Part shown: one piece after another, positions 12,801 through 24,759 of the stretch | Layout of the letters: the number at the start of each line of letters is the position of its first letter | Numbering within the stretch: the first letter of the stretch is position 1 | Assembly: GCF_041381155.1 (NCBI RefSeq) | Contig: NC_091134.1 | Span: 27,161,540 to 27,225,539, forward strand | DNA length: 64,000 bases | Direction of reading: 5' to 3' | From: Argopecten irradians | Lineage: Eukaryota; Mollusca; Bivalvia; Pectinida; Pectinidae | Translations under genes and position numbers: made by a program | Notes under the pieces: generated by a model | Told to the model about the DNA's origin: nothing | Seen by the model: the letters and a program-made list of their open reading frames with translations, nothing else | The model's database searches: none

Positions 12801-15800
12801 TGACAATACTTCTAGATTAAGCCCAGTGCGAGTTAAACCGAGTGAATGTTAAGCAAGTAAGACTTAATCTCTTTGAGAATTAAGTCCACTAAAAGTGAAG
12901 CATTTTAAGAGTTATGTCCACTCGTCGGTACGTACTGTGAAGATTTCTTGGTCTGAGATGTTAAAATAGAATTTAAATGACTGAGGTGACCCCAGGCCCG
13001 GATAGCTGACAGTAGCGGTCAGCTCGTGTGACGATCCTGCGGCCACCACATCAGGAGCAGCAAATACACTAATGCTGTATCCGTATATACCCGCAGTGAC
13101 ATCATCCTTCAACCCTATATTAGCCACAGTCAGACTCAGACCCGTTCCTTTTGTATATTTGGATCTAGCGACGCAGGGTAAGTTCGATCCAGCGGCCCCT
13201 ACTTCTACGCCTGCTACAAACAACCCACTGCCACCATCTCCAGAATGTAACTTTGTGGAAGTGTCCACCGCATAAGTACCGACTGACTGACTTGGCACAT
13301 ACCAGGTTAACTTTACTGAACCTGTCGCACTCTTCGCTAACAGTGAGCGAGACTGAGTTGTCGTTACATTAATTGCAGCATTCTGAAATATATTTTGAAT
13401 ATAATATTAGACAAAAGCATGTCAATGTCATTCTAGCAACAAAATAAGTCGTATGTCAATATATATGTTATATGTATATCTATCAAGAAAAAAGTACGTG
13501 TCCATGTACAGTTGAATATATAAAAATAAAACTATACGACCTTCCTCTAGTACTATCGCCATTTCATGATGGCTCTTCAGGAATGTTTATAATATTCCTG
13601 AAGAGTCATCATGAAATGGCGAAAGTACTAGAGGAAGGTCGTATAGTTTTATTTGTTTTATATCGGAACTATTCAACATATTTAGATGTCAATATCACAT
13701 TCACTAAATACAAAATGTCGGAATGTTGTAATAACAAAAGAAATACAATTCAAAACACTTTAATATTAATATTATATAAATATATAGATGTCAATATCAC
13801 ATTTACTAAATACAAAATGTCGGAATGTTGTAATAACAAAAGAAATACAATTCAAAACACTTTAAAAAGGCAAGATTATCTTAAAACTATAAATCAAACA
13901 TATGTAAATTTTTTATACTTTGAGGTTTTTTTTTCAATTGAATTGCTTCTTCTGAATTTTATCAAGATAACTAGGAACTAGGTACGTCATTACTTTATGT
14001 GAAGATATCATAATGTTTCTGCAGAATTTATGACGTTAATATTAGAAAAAACTGACACAATAACAAAGGCCTGCTACCAAGAGAACATAACATCGTCAGA
14101 AGTAAGCATAGGATAATCAATGTGATGGAAGTGTTGTAAAGAAACAGTTTTCTTTCAGAACATTGTGTACTTATACAAATGAACATAATACCTACAGCTG
14201 TATCCATAGTTATGTGATGATTTTCTCAAATGTGGTTCAATGTCACAGGAATGTCGGAAGTGTTTATTTTACTGGCTTGATCAAAAGTGTATAGTCATTA
14301 TATCTAATATAAGGATTACTGTTGATTCGTGAATTGGTGTGTAGGTAGTATATTTTGACAAAATATGCGAGGAAATTACACATATCAGTAATAGAAAAAG
14401 AGATCGGCAAGATTCGGTACATATTTCGGTTACCAACTAACCATACCATTAAGTTTATAAGTGTCTATAGCAGGCAGCTGTAAATTAGATCACGAAATAT
14501 TTACTAATATCGGTAAATACTTACAGGAGCCTGGCCGACTATACTGAAGTTCTTTGTTGAAACTATTGCCACAGAGTCTACCTCCATGACTATACTGAAA
14601 TCATAGCTATCCTTGATGGCTGCCGACGCCTTAATATATAGTTTAACTTCATAGTCGATCGCATTAGAAAGGGATGTCGCTGTGCTATTGTAATAACCTG
14701 TAGCATGAAAACATAAATATAATTATATACTACAATATGACAAAATGAAAGCATTTGTCATCTTGATAAAAGCAATAAGTTCTAATTATTAAAAAGGATT
14801 TAGTCATTATGTAGAGCGATATATATTTTTTCTTGAAAGTTAGAATAGATAAATACTGTTCAACTTGAGTTACCTGTAAACCGTATATTGCGCACTTCAA
14901 AAATTATTATTGCTTTTTTTTTTTTTATAAAACCTCAATAAATATATATAAATAATCACGTTTAGAAGATATAACTAAAGCATTACCTTTATTTGGTAAG
15001 AAACCGTAATCTACAGTAATCGAATCTAGTCCGCCGTAACATGCCGGTGGCCGGCCGTCTCCGAGAACGGTTGATGATACAATATCTACGTAGTGTTCGC
15101 CAACAGATTGTAGTCGTACCGAGGCGATTGATAAAGTTTTGTCGCCACTACTCATCTGTAGTCGGTAAGACGATAGCGGACTATATAACACCATCTGTAG
15201 TTGGAAGTTGAAAAAGGTTCTCGCTGAAACGTTAACATGGTCTGGGATGTCTGTAGATAAGTCGGATCCCATGGTGGCATTCTGTGATATTAGAGTCCAT
15301 AACAGTACGAACTTCAGCATGTATCTTTTTTATGGTGTGAAAGGTATTAACTATTATTCAAGATAGAAATCAGTCCTATTAGTGATAATGATATACTTTA
15401 AGTATTTTGAAAATTGATTACAAATCTGAAGTCAAAATGTGTCGTTTTATTCAATTAATCCTATTGGCACTATAAAAACTGGTCTCATTCTTACCCCCAC
15501 CGTGCATGCCTTTGACTGAAAGACCATAACGGTACCAACAATGTATGATTTGATCACATCTTGGATAATATTGAAATGTCTGCTAACCTTACTGCACAAT
15601 TCTGATATTTCTCAACTGTTATACATTAAATGAAAACACAAGGGGTCGTCTGATCTGATAAAAGAATATTAACAAGTAAATACTATTAAGAATATGCTAG
15701 ATTCCATGGAGTACCTTTAGGGTGATAATAACAAAAATCAGAGAGAATCATCTACAGTATTCGACCTGCACCTCTGATAATCCAGAAGAAGACATTTGTA

Positions 15801-18800
15801 ATTTGTTTTCCAAAGTGGACATGTTAGTGTGTTAAAGCATTTTCACCAATCGCAATACCGGTATCTACTTGTTGATTTTGAAGACACTAATATGGACTCT
15901 GTTTGGTACAGTAGAACACCATAGAAAATGTTTAACTTACATGAAGTGGTAGTAGAATAAGTGTTAAAAAAACTTCCATGGAAACATCGTTTGAAACGAA
16001 TGTTGCGGTCACGTCCCGTGTGGATCCATTAGAGACCCCTGTCACATCAGCCATCAAGTAGTCTACAGTTAGTTTCAGTAAGCAGTAAGAACATGGGTCG
16101 TCAGTGACAGGGCTTTCTGTAGTTGAAGGAGGATTTGTCGTGTCCGTTGTAAAGAAAGCCGATTGGTTATTGGAATCCGTTTTTAAAGTAGCTGATTGGT
16201 TATTTGCGTCCGTTGTTAAGGTAGCTGATTGGTTATTGGAGTCCGATGTTAAAGTAGCTGATTGGTTGTTTGCGTCCGACGTAAAGGTAGCTGATTGGTT
16301 ATTTGCGTCCGTTGTTAAGGTAGCTGATTGGTTATTGGAGTCCGATGTTAAAGTAGCTGATTGGTTGTTTGCGTCCGACGTAAAGGTAGCTGATTGGTTA
16401 TTTGCGTCCGTTGTTATGGTAGCTGATTGGTTATTGAAGTCCGATGTTAAAGTAGCTGATTGGTTGTTTGCGTCCGACGTAAAGGTAGCTGATTGGTTGT
16501 TTGCGTCCGACGTAAAGGTAGCTGATTGGTTGTTTGCGTCCGACGTAAAGGTAGCTGATTGGTTGCTAGAGTCTGTTGTATACGTCAGGTTCCTAAAAGC
16601 TGTTGTGGCTGATGTGGTTGTGAAGGGGTCCGTAGTATATTGTGAGTCTGAAGAATGCGTGAAATTTTCCGAGACCGTTGTGACATTGGAATGTATATCA
16701 ACACCAGAGGTTGCCATAGTAACATTGGTCGTGGAATACATTGTAGAGGCGACTGTTGTTGAGACTAAATTTTGTAATTGAAGTGTACCATTACACTCAA
16801 CGTCACCAAAACTGTATGCACCACTTCTGCTAAAATTCTGGAGCTAAACCAAGAAAAGAGTTACATGTATGTAGGTATTATCTACTTATGAAACAGATAA
16901 GTTGTACGTTAAATCGTCGTGTAGTATTCCATTTCTGCAATGAAATACAACACAAACCACTGTAAACCTAGATTATATAAAACTGAAAACACATAGATTA
17001 TACATAAGTAAAATGTTTATATATGGGATTTTTATCATTCGCTTTGCTTCCTTTAATGTTTTATCACGATATCTATGTTGATCATGTCATTACGTATCAT
17101 AACTCAGCAAAATTGATGACATTACTCTCAGGAATAAAATGACGTAGCGGCAAATGTGTGCTATCAAAATGCATAGCTGTTGACAACTTATTGGCAATGT
17201 CTGGTATTGTTAATTGTTACAAATTTAAAGTTTACACATGTGTACAGCCTCATGCTCACTCACCAGTCCAGCTCGTTCTGTCATAAATGGTATGTAGATC
17301 CCATTGGTCATCGTGATGGAATCATCCTGATACTCTAAGTGGACAGCTGATATGATCACGGACATATCAGAAGGTGTAGCGACAAGTAACGACGCTTCCG
17401 GTGTCAGTCCGCGTGGAATATATATATAATGGACAACAGTCTTTAATTTTCCAGGATGTATATTCATGTTGTCCTCTTCAGTACAAAAGATGTATTGTTT
17501 ACAGGCCGACATCTCCTCTGTTAAGCAGTTTTCAGAGCTGAATGCTAGATACCCTATGAAAATAGACAATGACGATTCTTAGAATAACACAATCTTTCAT
17601 GCTCTTTGGGGTGTGACAGGAAAACACGAGCCGGAGGGTAAGATATTTTGTCAAACACGTGACTTTTTCGAGTGTTTGTCAGCTTAAGAATCTTATCCCT
17701 AGTGTTGAGATCTCCTCTCTCGCCTCAAAGATGACGAATGATTCTTTTTCAACTTTTCCTGTGCACCACTTTGTTTCTCAACTAATGATTTGTCAGCAAT
17801 ACAAACAAGGATGACGTGACCGGATTGTCGTCGCCGCCGTCGTCGTTGAAACGCCGTTGTATTGCTGTTATAATATCATGCTTCTGTTATCGCAACGTTA
17901 TGATACCGTTGTTGCGACGTCATGGTACTGTTGTCGTGACGTCATACAATCGTTGAAAACGTGCATAGATCGCGTGTAGCTTGTCTTTATCCTGGGATAA
18001 GTTTAATAGAATATTTCACTCCTTTGTGGTGAGACAGGAGAATCTCAACCCAAGGGATAAGATTCTGACTGAAGTTGTCAAACAAGAGGTTTTGCTGAAT
18101 GTTTGACAGCTTCAGAATCTTATCCCTTCAGAGATCTTATCTTCTGTCAAATCCCAAAGAGGGTGAATAATTCTCTTACCCTATCTGAATACGTGCAAAG
18201 ATCTCGTGTAGCTTGTCTTTACCCTGGGTTGAAAAAAATCTCTTGAATGACGAAACAGCTGTATTGAGACCATAACATAACTCACGAGTCCTAGTGAGAC
18301 GAAATAGCTGTATTGAGGCTATAACATCACTCACGAGTCCTAGTAAGACGAAACAGCTGTATTGGGGCCCTAAAATCACCCGCGACTTTTAGTAAGTCCT
18401 TTATTCTATCGCTAATAGAAGTACGACAAAATTGTATGGTTCTCATCGGCGAGTTTTGAAATGGCAGTCAGCTCTCCAGAACAGAGTAGTTATTTTGTAA
18501 ATTAACATATATCGTACGTTTCTAAATTCTAAAACAACTGTTATTCCTATTTAAATTATTCTGTCATCAGATTTTAACCTCTTTGAATACTTTACTCAAT
18601 TGGATCAGATAGTATTTAATCATGTCCTAGATTATATGGTTAAGCAATCCCTACGTGAAATACTATACTATAATACGTTTACCTTAGTAAAGTTACTGAA
18701 TGACTCCCTTTTAGACACTTAACTACAATTTTGCATTTTAATGTGTTATTTGTCTGATATTGGTAGTTTTTCTTATATCTTATTTATCATACAGTTTTTG

Positions 18801-21800
18801 TTGTCCTTCTAGAGCTCGCTAGGATTCCATACAGCTGTTCAATCTTTAAGACAATATCTAATGATTAATAATAATAAATGATAATATTCTAACAATAGCT
18901 TGTTCGTCCTTGGTTGGCTACATAATTTTATAGCATATCACTTTTGCTTATTATAACATTCATATTCCTACTCATGATGCCACGCATCTAATGAATAATT
19001 AACCTTGTTGAACAGGATATGATAATCAAGACTGATGCGTAAACAATACTCACAGCAGACAAAGATTATGTCTGTTGATCTAATACCTCATAGATAGCAG
19101 TCTGCATTATAATTAGACGATTTGGTAAATCATTGAACTTTTAATTGTTCATATTAAATTTACTTGTATGATATACATTATTATGAATCGCTGAATACTA
19201 ATTACCATGGTTTGTATGAAAATCAAGAATTTCAAATCCGAAAATAGCCAGCTGTATTGTATTTTCTAATTTTGTATTTTCTAATATTCTAATTTCGAAC
19301 TCGTTCCATTTCAATCATTAACACTTTTAATGCATCCAAGATTCATTGAACGTTAAAAGATTATCGTTTAATCAAGGACCAACCGATTACTTAAAACTAA
19401 CCCTTAATTGAAATCCACTCAACTAAGGATATTAGTCTACAGGTTTGTACAAATCATAAGAAATAAATGAACGAATGGATGAAAACACACAACAGGTGAA
19501 AATTGACTTTTGTGCACTCTAACTAAAATATCAGCAAATTCACCTTAAAGTTATTTATGCTATAATTTTTATACTAACGAGTCAGGAAGAGATTTTCCTA
19601 TGTTATGCACCATCAAAGATTATCAAAGTTTGGAGAATTATAACACTAACAATGCATAGGTTTTTATCTTATACAGACAAATAAGAGCTGAAAATTAATT
19701 AAAACAATTACGTCTCCAGTGCAGTAAAATGAGTACATAGGTCAGATCATGGAGCAAAGTTGTGGTCTACAATTCCAATTCACATTTTTGTTGTGTGCTT
19801 AGTAATTGTTTGAAGTAAGTTGTTTCTTCTGATAACGAATCAAGATATTTGATTTTGATTATCCCTTTAATTATTATATGTTTCATGTTTCAAGAAATGA
19901 CAACCTCAACTAAAATCATATTGACATCGACATGTGTATTCGTATCAGGAAGATGCATAAAAGATGACAACAATCAAATGTATAGAAAGTGGAGAAATAA
20001 AGAAATGTTAAAGAAAACAGTTTGAAGTGAACCTTAACATAGATGCTACATAAACTAAACTAGTGTAGTGAAAACTGGCTATGTGATATGATAGTAAACT
20101 AATGCTGTATAAATGTGGTATCAACATTTACACAAATGAAAGAAATATGTGGTCTGGAGTAAGTTCATGTCAAGCATCCAAAACTTATTTTAGGTGAATT
20201 TTCAATTTTTCAAATTAAAACATCTTGTCTTACCTATTACCATTGTTTCATTTATTCTCCTGTTGACAAAATTGTCCATTTTTATTGGAATTTGACAATG
20301 TACAAAAATCAAAATTGCTTAAATAGGAAAAAAAATCTCTAAGGTCACGCTGCGATAGCTAATTTGACATGTGGTTGTCATACATTTCCAAGCAATATAT
20401 ATTTAGATTAAATCTACGTTTGATAATTGAACAGGAAGCTCTCATCCTACAGTAAAACCAGGACACATGACTATCATTAACTGATGACTTTTACGTCTCA
20501 TTACTTCGAACATATTTATTCAAAAAATATATAATAACCCTTACGTACAAAACTATGAACTGTTAGGTCTTTTTTAAGAATTGAGCTAAACTATACTAAT
20601 CTTATAAGACATTATGTACTTTATTGTTAATGAGAGTAACAAGAGATAGTAGTATATTATGTACAATGCTGAAGTCATAGTAAAGTGTAACAAGAGATAG
20701 TAGTATATTATTTACTATGCTGAAGTCATAGTAAAGTGTAACAAAAGATAGTAGCATATTATTTACTATGCTGAAGTCATAGTAAAGTGTAACAAGAGAT
20801 AGTAGTATATTATTTACTATGCTGAAGTCATAGTAAAGTGTAACAAGAGATAGTAGTATATTATTTACTATGCTGAAGTCATAGTAAAGTGTAACAAGAG
20901 ATTTAGATAGTAGTATCTTATTTACATGCTGCAGTCATAGTAAAGTGTAACAAGAGATAGTAGTATATTATTTACTATGCTGAAGTCATAGAACAGTGTA
21001 ACAAGAGATAGTAGTATATTATTTACTATTCTGAAATTATAGTAAATTGTAACAAAAGATAGTAGTATATTATTTACTATGCTGAAGTCATAGTAAAGTG
21101 TAACAAGAGATAATAGTATAATTATTTACTATGCTGAAGTCATAGTAAAATGTAACAAGAGATTTAGATAGTAGTATATTATTTACTATTCTGAAATTAT
21201 AGTAAATTGTAACAAGAGATAGTAGTATATTTTTACTATCTGAAGTCATAGTAAATGTAGTAGTATTATTATTTACTATGCTGAAGTCATAGTAAATGTA
21301 ACAAGAGTAGTAGTATATTATTTACTATGCTGAAGTCATAGTAAAGTGTAACAAGATAGATAGTAGTATATTATTTACTATGCTGAAGTCATAGTAAAGT
21401 GTAACAAGAGATAGTAGTATATTATTTACTATGCTGAAGTCATAATAAAGTGTAACAAGAGATAGTAGTATATTATTTACTATGCTGAAGTCATAATAAA
21501 GTGTAACAAGAGATAGTAGTATATTATTTACTATGCTGAAGTCATAGTAAAGTGTAACAAGAGATAGTAGTATATTATTTACTATGCTGAAGTCATAGTA
21601 AAGTGTAACAAGAGATAGTAGTGTATTATGTACTATGCTGAAGTCATAGTAAAGTGTTTTACTTTTTGTATGAAAGGTCGGTAAGATTTTAGCTTAACGC
21701 TAAACCATCTAAGAAATATGACGACACGTCAAACGTTAGGAAGGAGAACCCAAAGATACGAATTTTGATCAACCTAACCAACAAAACATTGTTCTATCTT

Positions 21801-22195
21801 ATTTTATTTCGATTTTTTTATATTATTTGCGTCCTCAAACAAAATTCCAAAATTCAAAGCCACATTATTATACTGTAATACGCTATTTAAACATTTTGTA
21901 ATTGTAATATTTTATCATAAATGCTGTTAAATTAACAATATAAAAGACGAGTCATTGTCTGAATATATTATCGAAGTTAAATAAAAACTGTTTTTTTTTA
22001 TCTTTTATCATAATTCAGATAATCATATTATTAAGTCTAGCACCAAATGCTATAAAAATGTATTAATTGAAGATAGGTGTTTTTCAAGATAATCTTATCA
22101 TTAAGCCGCTATTTGTTTAATGATTTTATGCATTGCTTACCTCTCGTAAACAGAAGACAAGATATTAGTAAAATCCACACACATGACGAAGACAT
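9601..22195 (-). CDS. Gene A: secreted multi-domain glycoprotein, 12 exons, complete
   Basis: Coding exons in order: 22141-22195, 17264-17553, 15941-16843, 14987-15281, 14525-14697, 12936-13382, 12103-12344, 11556-11787, 11105-11224, 10745-10934, 10067-10305, 9601-9822. All introns are GT-AG and the phases (1,0,0,1,0,0,2,0,0,1,0) join cleanly into 1,135 residues plus TAA. The start has A at -3 and opens a hydrophobic signal peptide (MSSSCVWILLISCLLFTRG). Residues 19-115 are an N-terminal domain, about 208-350 a sequon repeat, and about 360-1062 a series of beta-rich modules with patterns such as TVDYGFLPNKG followed by AIDYEVKLYI, which resemble metazoan DUF11-type repeats by eye. Residues 1063-1135 hold seven Cys. 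No transmembrane or GPI segment is seen, so the product should be secreted. Function is unknown. Exon borders rest on splice consensus, phase, and their repetition in genes B and C. Confidence 0.85.
11873..12100. repeat. Low-complexity C/T/A-rich tract in gene A intron 7
   Basis: A long run poor in G on the plus strand, with recurring cactcactcaaacccacc phrases, directly next to the exon 7 donor. Copy 2 has it at 38190-38402 with a short deletion. On the transcript it is G/T-rich. It may be a simple repeat remnant. Confidence 0.5.
13524..13654. mobile_element. Near-perfect 61-bp-arm hairpin in gene A intron 5
   Basis: Arms 13524-13584 and 13594-13654 match in 59 of 61 positions around a 9-base loop. 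This looks like a snap-back MITE or foldback insertion. Copy 2 carries it at about 39837-40003, where 37 bases of the left arm are doubled. Placed in the transcript it would form a long double-stranded RNA. Confidence 0.88.
13683..13866. repeat. Tandem duplication of about 80 bp beside the hairpin
   Basis: A stretch starting tagatgtcaatatcac and ending cctttaa-like (caaaacacttta) occurs twice in copy 1 (13683-13763, 13787-13866) and once in copy 2 (about 40030-40112), so the doubling is specific to copy 1 or was lost in copy 2. Confidence 0.75.
16137..16569 (-). repeat. 33-bp codon-phased minisatellite in gene A exon 3 (13 NQSA units)
   Basis: Thirteen units of 11 residues, pattern NNQSAT[FLI][TK][ST]D[ASF], each 33 bp and so neutral for the reading frame. 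Every unit carries one N-Q-S sequon plus several Ser/Thr, so this stretch (about residues 208-350) could carry a dense comb of N-glycans and O-glycans, like a mucin stalk. The flanks are also Thr/Ser-rich. The opposite strand is open too, which is a by-product of the repeat and not a gene. Confidence 0.9.
17264..17553 (-). CDS. Gene A exon 2, N-terminal domain
   Basis: 97 residues starting GYLAFSSENCLTEEMSACK with paired Cys and the conserved stretch ATPSDMSVIISAVHLEYQ. It is 290 nt with phase 1/0 borders, exactly like gene B 43542-43831, the plus-strand fragment 34087-34376 and gene C 54943-55232. The domain appears to be the first beta-sandwich-like module; I do not recognise it by name. 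Confidence 0.85.
17597..18174. mobile_element. Two diverged foldback elements in gene A intron 1
   Basis: Second element (18011-18174): inner arms gggataagattctgac (18054 on) and its complement ending at 18126, outer arms around 18011-18047 and 18132-18171. First element (17597-17745) has the same inner arms in degraded form. Copy 2 has both at about 43870-44440. No coding capacity. Confidence 0.7.
18249..18392. repeat. 49-bp tandem repeat, three units
   Basis: Units begin gacgaaacagctgtattg at 18249, 18298 and 18347. Present in copy 2 at about 44509-44652 with the same number. Confidence 0.9.
18393..20631. other. Gene A intron 1, unique part
   Basis: AT-rich intron, well conserved in copy 2 (44653-46855) only because the duplication is young. 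No exon, RNA gene or element was recognised. Confidence 0.5.
20632..21655. repeat. 51-bp hairpin satellite, about 20 units (gene A intron 1)
   Basis: Unit of 51 bp containing tttactatg-ctgaagt-catagtaaa, a perfect 9-bp inverted repeat with a 7-base loop, followed by gtgtaacaagagatagtag. Some units carry small deletions. Confidence 0.93.
22141..22195 (-). CDS. Gene A exon 1, signal peptide
   Basis: Eighteen codons plus one base: Met, a hydrophilic start, then a run of I, L, V, C, F typical of a cleaved signal peptide, ending at a consensus donor (gtaagcaatg). The intron that follows is 4.6 kb, so this exon is easily missed; it is found by its phase-1 donor, which fits the GG that opens exon 2. 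The equivalent in gene B is 49860-49914 with one silent change. AT-rich TATA-like runs lie within 100 bases upstream, but I cannot assign a core promoter. Confidence 0.75.
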
Positions 22196-22456
22196 CGTGG
22201 GGGTATTTATCGAATCACCACTGTATCCGTCTATATGATTGTATATCTCCGTTATAAGTGTATACTCCCACCACACAGCATCAATTTACCTCAATACAAA
22301 TTGCAAAGGCCTTTATAACGACATATACCTGTCGCTAATAACGGCTTACTGACTTAATATTTCACGTGTAAGGTATTTTACCTCTAAATTATTCACTCGC
22401 ACACAAGAAGCTGGCTTCGTTGTTTACCTCCACTTGATCAATTATAGAAGGATATT

Positions 22457-22731
22457 TCATATGACAAAATACGGTAAGCAGTAAGTATTCTCCGCAGTAT
22501 GCGAAATGAAATGATGTGTATAATCCTTTAAGTGTTTATGTTTCAAATAAACCAGCCGTGACTAATTTTATTGTCTCCTATCCCTAAAATGATCCGAATG
22601 TGGTAGAATAATACATAATAAATGTGCTATTCATTCAAAACAGCCGCAGTATGTCTAGGATTAGTTTATAATCAGTGTATATATCTCAAAATTGGTTCAA
22701 TTTGCTTCTATTTCATTGTGCACTCACTGGT
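22457..22731. other. Upstream flank of gene A
   Basis: Sequence 5' of gene A exon 1, shared with copy 2. No promoter element can be assigned with confidence. Confidence 0.35.
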
Positions 22732-22990
22732 GAGCTTTTGTTGAATATGATATCTTATCATTACTATGATGGATTTCCATTGGTACATAGACAATCAGTT
22801 GTACCTGCTGCATCTCTACATTATTTCGGATATGCGTAAAAGCAGCCAATTTTAACACAAGAAGCGAAGGAAAACTATCTCCAAGATGACCGTAATATCA
22901 AAATACGATGGCCGTAATAATATCATAAAATACGATGACCGTAATATGACGTAAAAAATACCGTAGGATGACCGTAATACCCCACAGCGG
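22732..22990. repeat. Left arm of an inverted-repeat element plus short gatgaccgtaat array, copy 1
   Basis: 22732-22900 matches, inverted, 52412-52577 of copy 2 (about 75% by eye; shared tgtacctgctg, atttcggatat, aattttaac, gatgaccgtaatatc). Its inner end has expanded into a few imperfect 22-bp units. Copy 1 lacks the right arm. Confidence 0.65.
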
Positions 22991-23442
22991 CCCATAGCGA
23001 TGTTCACGCCATGATGTATTTATCATCATTCAATACGACAGAGACAACGGAAAATGGTAATTGCGCCAAGAATTATCCATTTGTCCTCTTATCTGTTAAA
23101 ACAATCATTTGTTATAATGATAATGTCGGATTAAAAGAAATCCGTGTCACTTGCACTCAAATTATCAAATAGAATACTTACAAATACCGCTATATTATCA
23201 GTTAGAGTGTATTTTGATTGATTGATATTCCAAATCGTATTTCCATACGTTTAAGTTAATTAAAATATTACATACAAAGTAAACATGTACATTGCATGTA
23301 TGTACGCGATAACGATACCCAAACTAGTGTCACACAAATTAAACAAATGAAATGTATAGCCACCGAGGAGTTGATAGAATCATTTTTCAAATAAGATCAT
23401 GCACCTATCAAGGTAAACACACTACTATAGCAACAATTTGAG

Positions 23443-23512
23443 TTGGTTTGATTAGTTTAACGTCCTATTAACAGCCAGGGTCATTTAAGGACGTGCCAGG
23501 TTTGCCAATTTG
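23443..23512 (-). mobile_element. SINE 3' domain fragment
   Basis: On the minus strand: cctggcacgtccttaaatga and ctgttaataggacgttaaac, the same 3' domain as the full SINE at 32611. Head lost. Copy 2 carries it at 51293-51350 with a 12-bp deletion. Confidence 0.75.
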
Positions 23513-24759
23513 AGTAGCTCCAGACAAAATACATCACATATATTATCATCTAACTAATGTTCAAATCCACAAAAAAGTGATAAATTGTATAGGCTTAAAC
23601 AGGGTCTAATATCGATCTTAGGTACACATGAGATTCATGTCAAGTCCCTGTGAAACTACATGTTTTAAGTAGAACCAGGTGATATGCTCGGAAGTTCTTA
23701 ACATTACAACACACAATGAAGGGCAGTGTGAAAATGCATATTAATTTCATGTAAATGCATATAATTTACATGTATCTACTAATGTAAAGCTTCTTTGTGA
23801 AATAAAAGCTATATGTATATGATAGTATAACACATAATATGCACAAAGAGAATTGCATGTACATGTGCAATCTGGAAGCCAGTATATATATATTTTGAAC
23901 GTACACGTATAATCTTTGACCATACATATGTACATGATTTTGTTTGTTTTATGTTTGATTGATGTAAAATGCTTTGCATATACATAAATATTTATTGTAT
24001 TATTGGTAATTAAAAAATGATACCTCAGTCGTTCCCTGAGTAACAATTTTTGCTTGGACCTTCATTTTGATACAATAAAATATGTCTAATCATATTTTAC
24101 TAAATCCAATGTTAATTATTTATACAATAAAGTCTATGAGAATAAACAATGTCATTACATGGACTTTTCTTGATGCTAATGTTTACTGGAATATTTAATG
24201 GAAAAGATGATGATTTATTTTAAAATTTTATTCTGGCTATGGGTATGAGATGATCATGATAACTGAGTAAAATATGTAATCCCTATGATGCCATGTTCTC
24301 TGTGAAAAGGAAAACTGTTCCAAATGAACAGAATAATAGTAATCAACAATATGCACTTACATTATTTTTATACATTCGTTTATGTATATTCAGATCTACA
24401 TGTATCAAATTTAAGTCAATATCAGAGTAAAGTTTGAATATATCGGTTTAATAAGATAAAATTGACCGTACGTTATTGAACCATACGTAACTGTTTAGGT
24501 TAGCTTGGATAAGTTTTCTTATTTCAGCAAAACTTTCGTATTAAATTACGGTCATCCATAAAATATATCACGGTCATGACTAGTGTATTCTTTGATCTTT
24601 ATATATTGTTCGGTATGTTTAAATTTCTTGAGAAAATATTAACGTGGTTGTTAATTCAAAACTACGATTAATTTTAATTAGAAAAATCCGTTAAATTCTT
24701 TATATGTATTTTCTACTTTGTGTGATCTTCCAATGTTTTAAAAAGCAATGTTGAGGCTA

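Noticed and set aside
12912-12935. Possible gene A stop at the end of exon 6 (reads TDEWT then stop)
   Set aside because: A gtacgt donor at 12935 leaves phase 0 and fits the acceptor and frame of exon 7; the same holds in gene B.
13072-13275. Plus-strand frame opposite gene A exon 6 (also 39385-39588)
   Set aside because: Shadow of a well supported coding exon on the minus strand.
16104-16781. 225-codon plus-strand frame (KVADWLFASDV repeats)
   Set aside because: Antisense of the in-frame NQSA repeat of gene A exon 3; open only because a 33-bp unit without stops repeats on both strands.
20632-21655. CRISPR-like array
   Set aside because: Period is a plain 51-bp tandem unit without variable spacers, in a eukaryotic intron.
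23747-24046. 99-codon minus-strand frame seen in both copies (51568-51870)
   Set aside because: AT-rich, biased to Y, I, T and K codons, no similarity and no splice context; shared only through the duplication.
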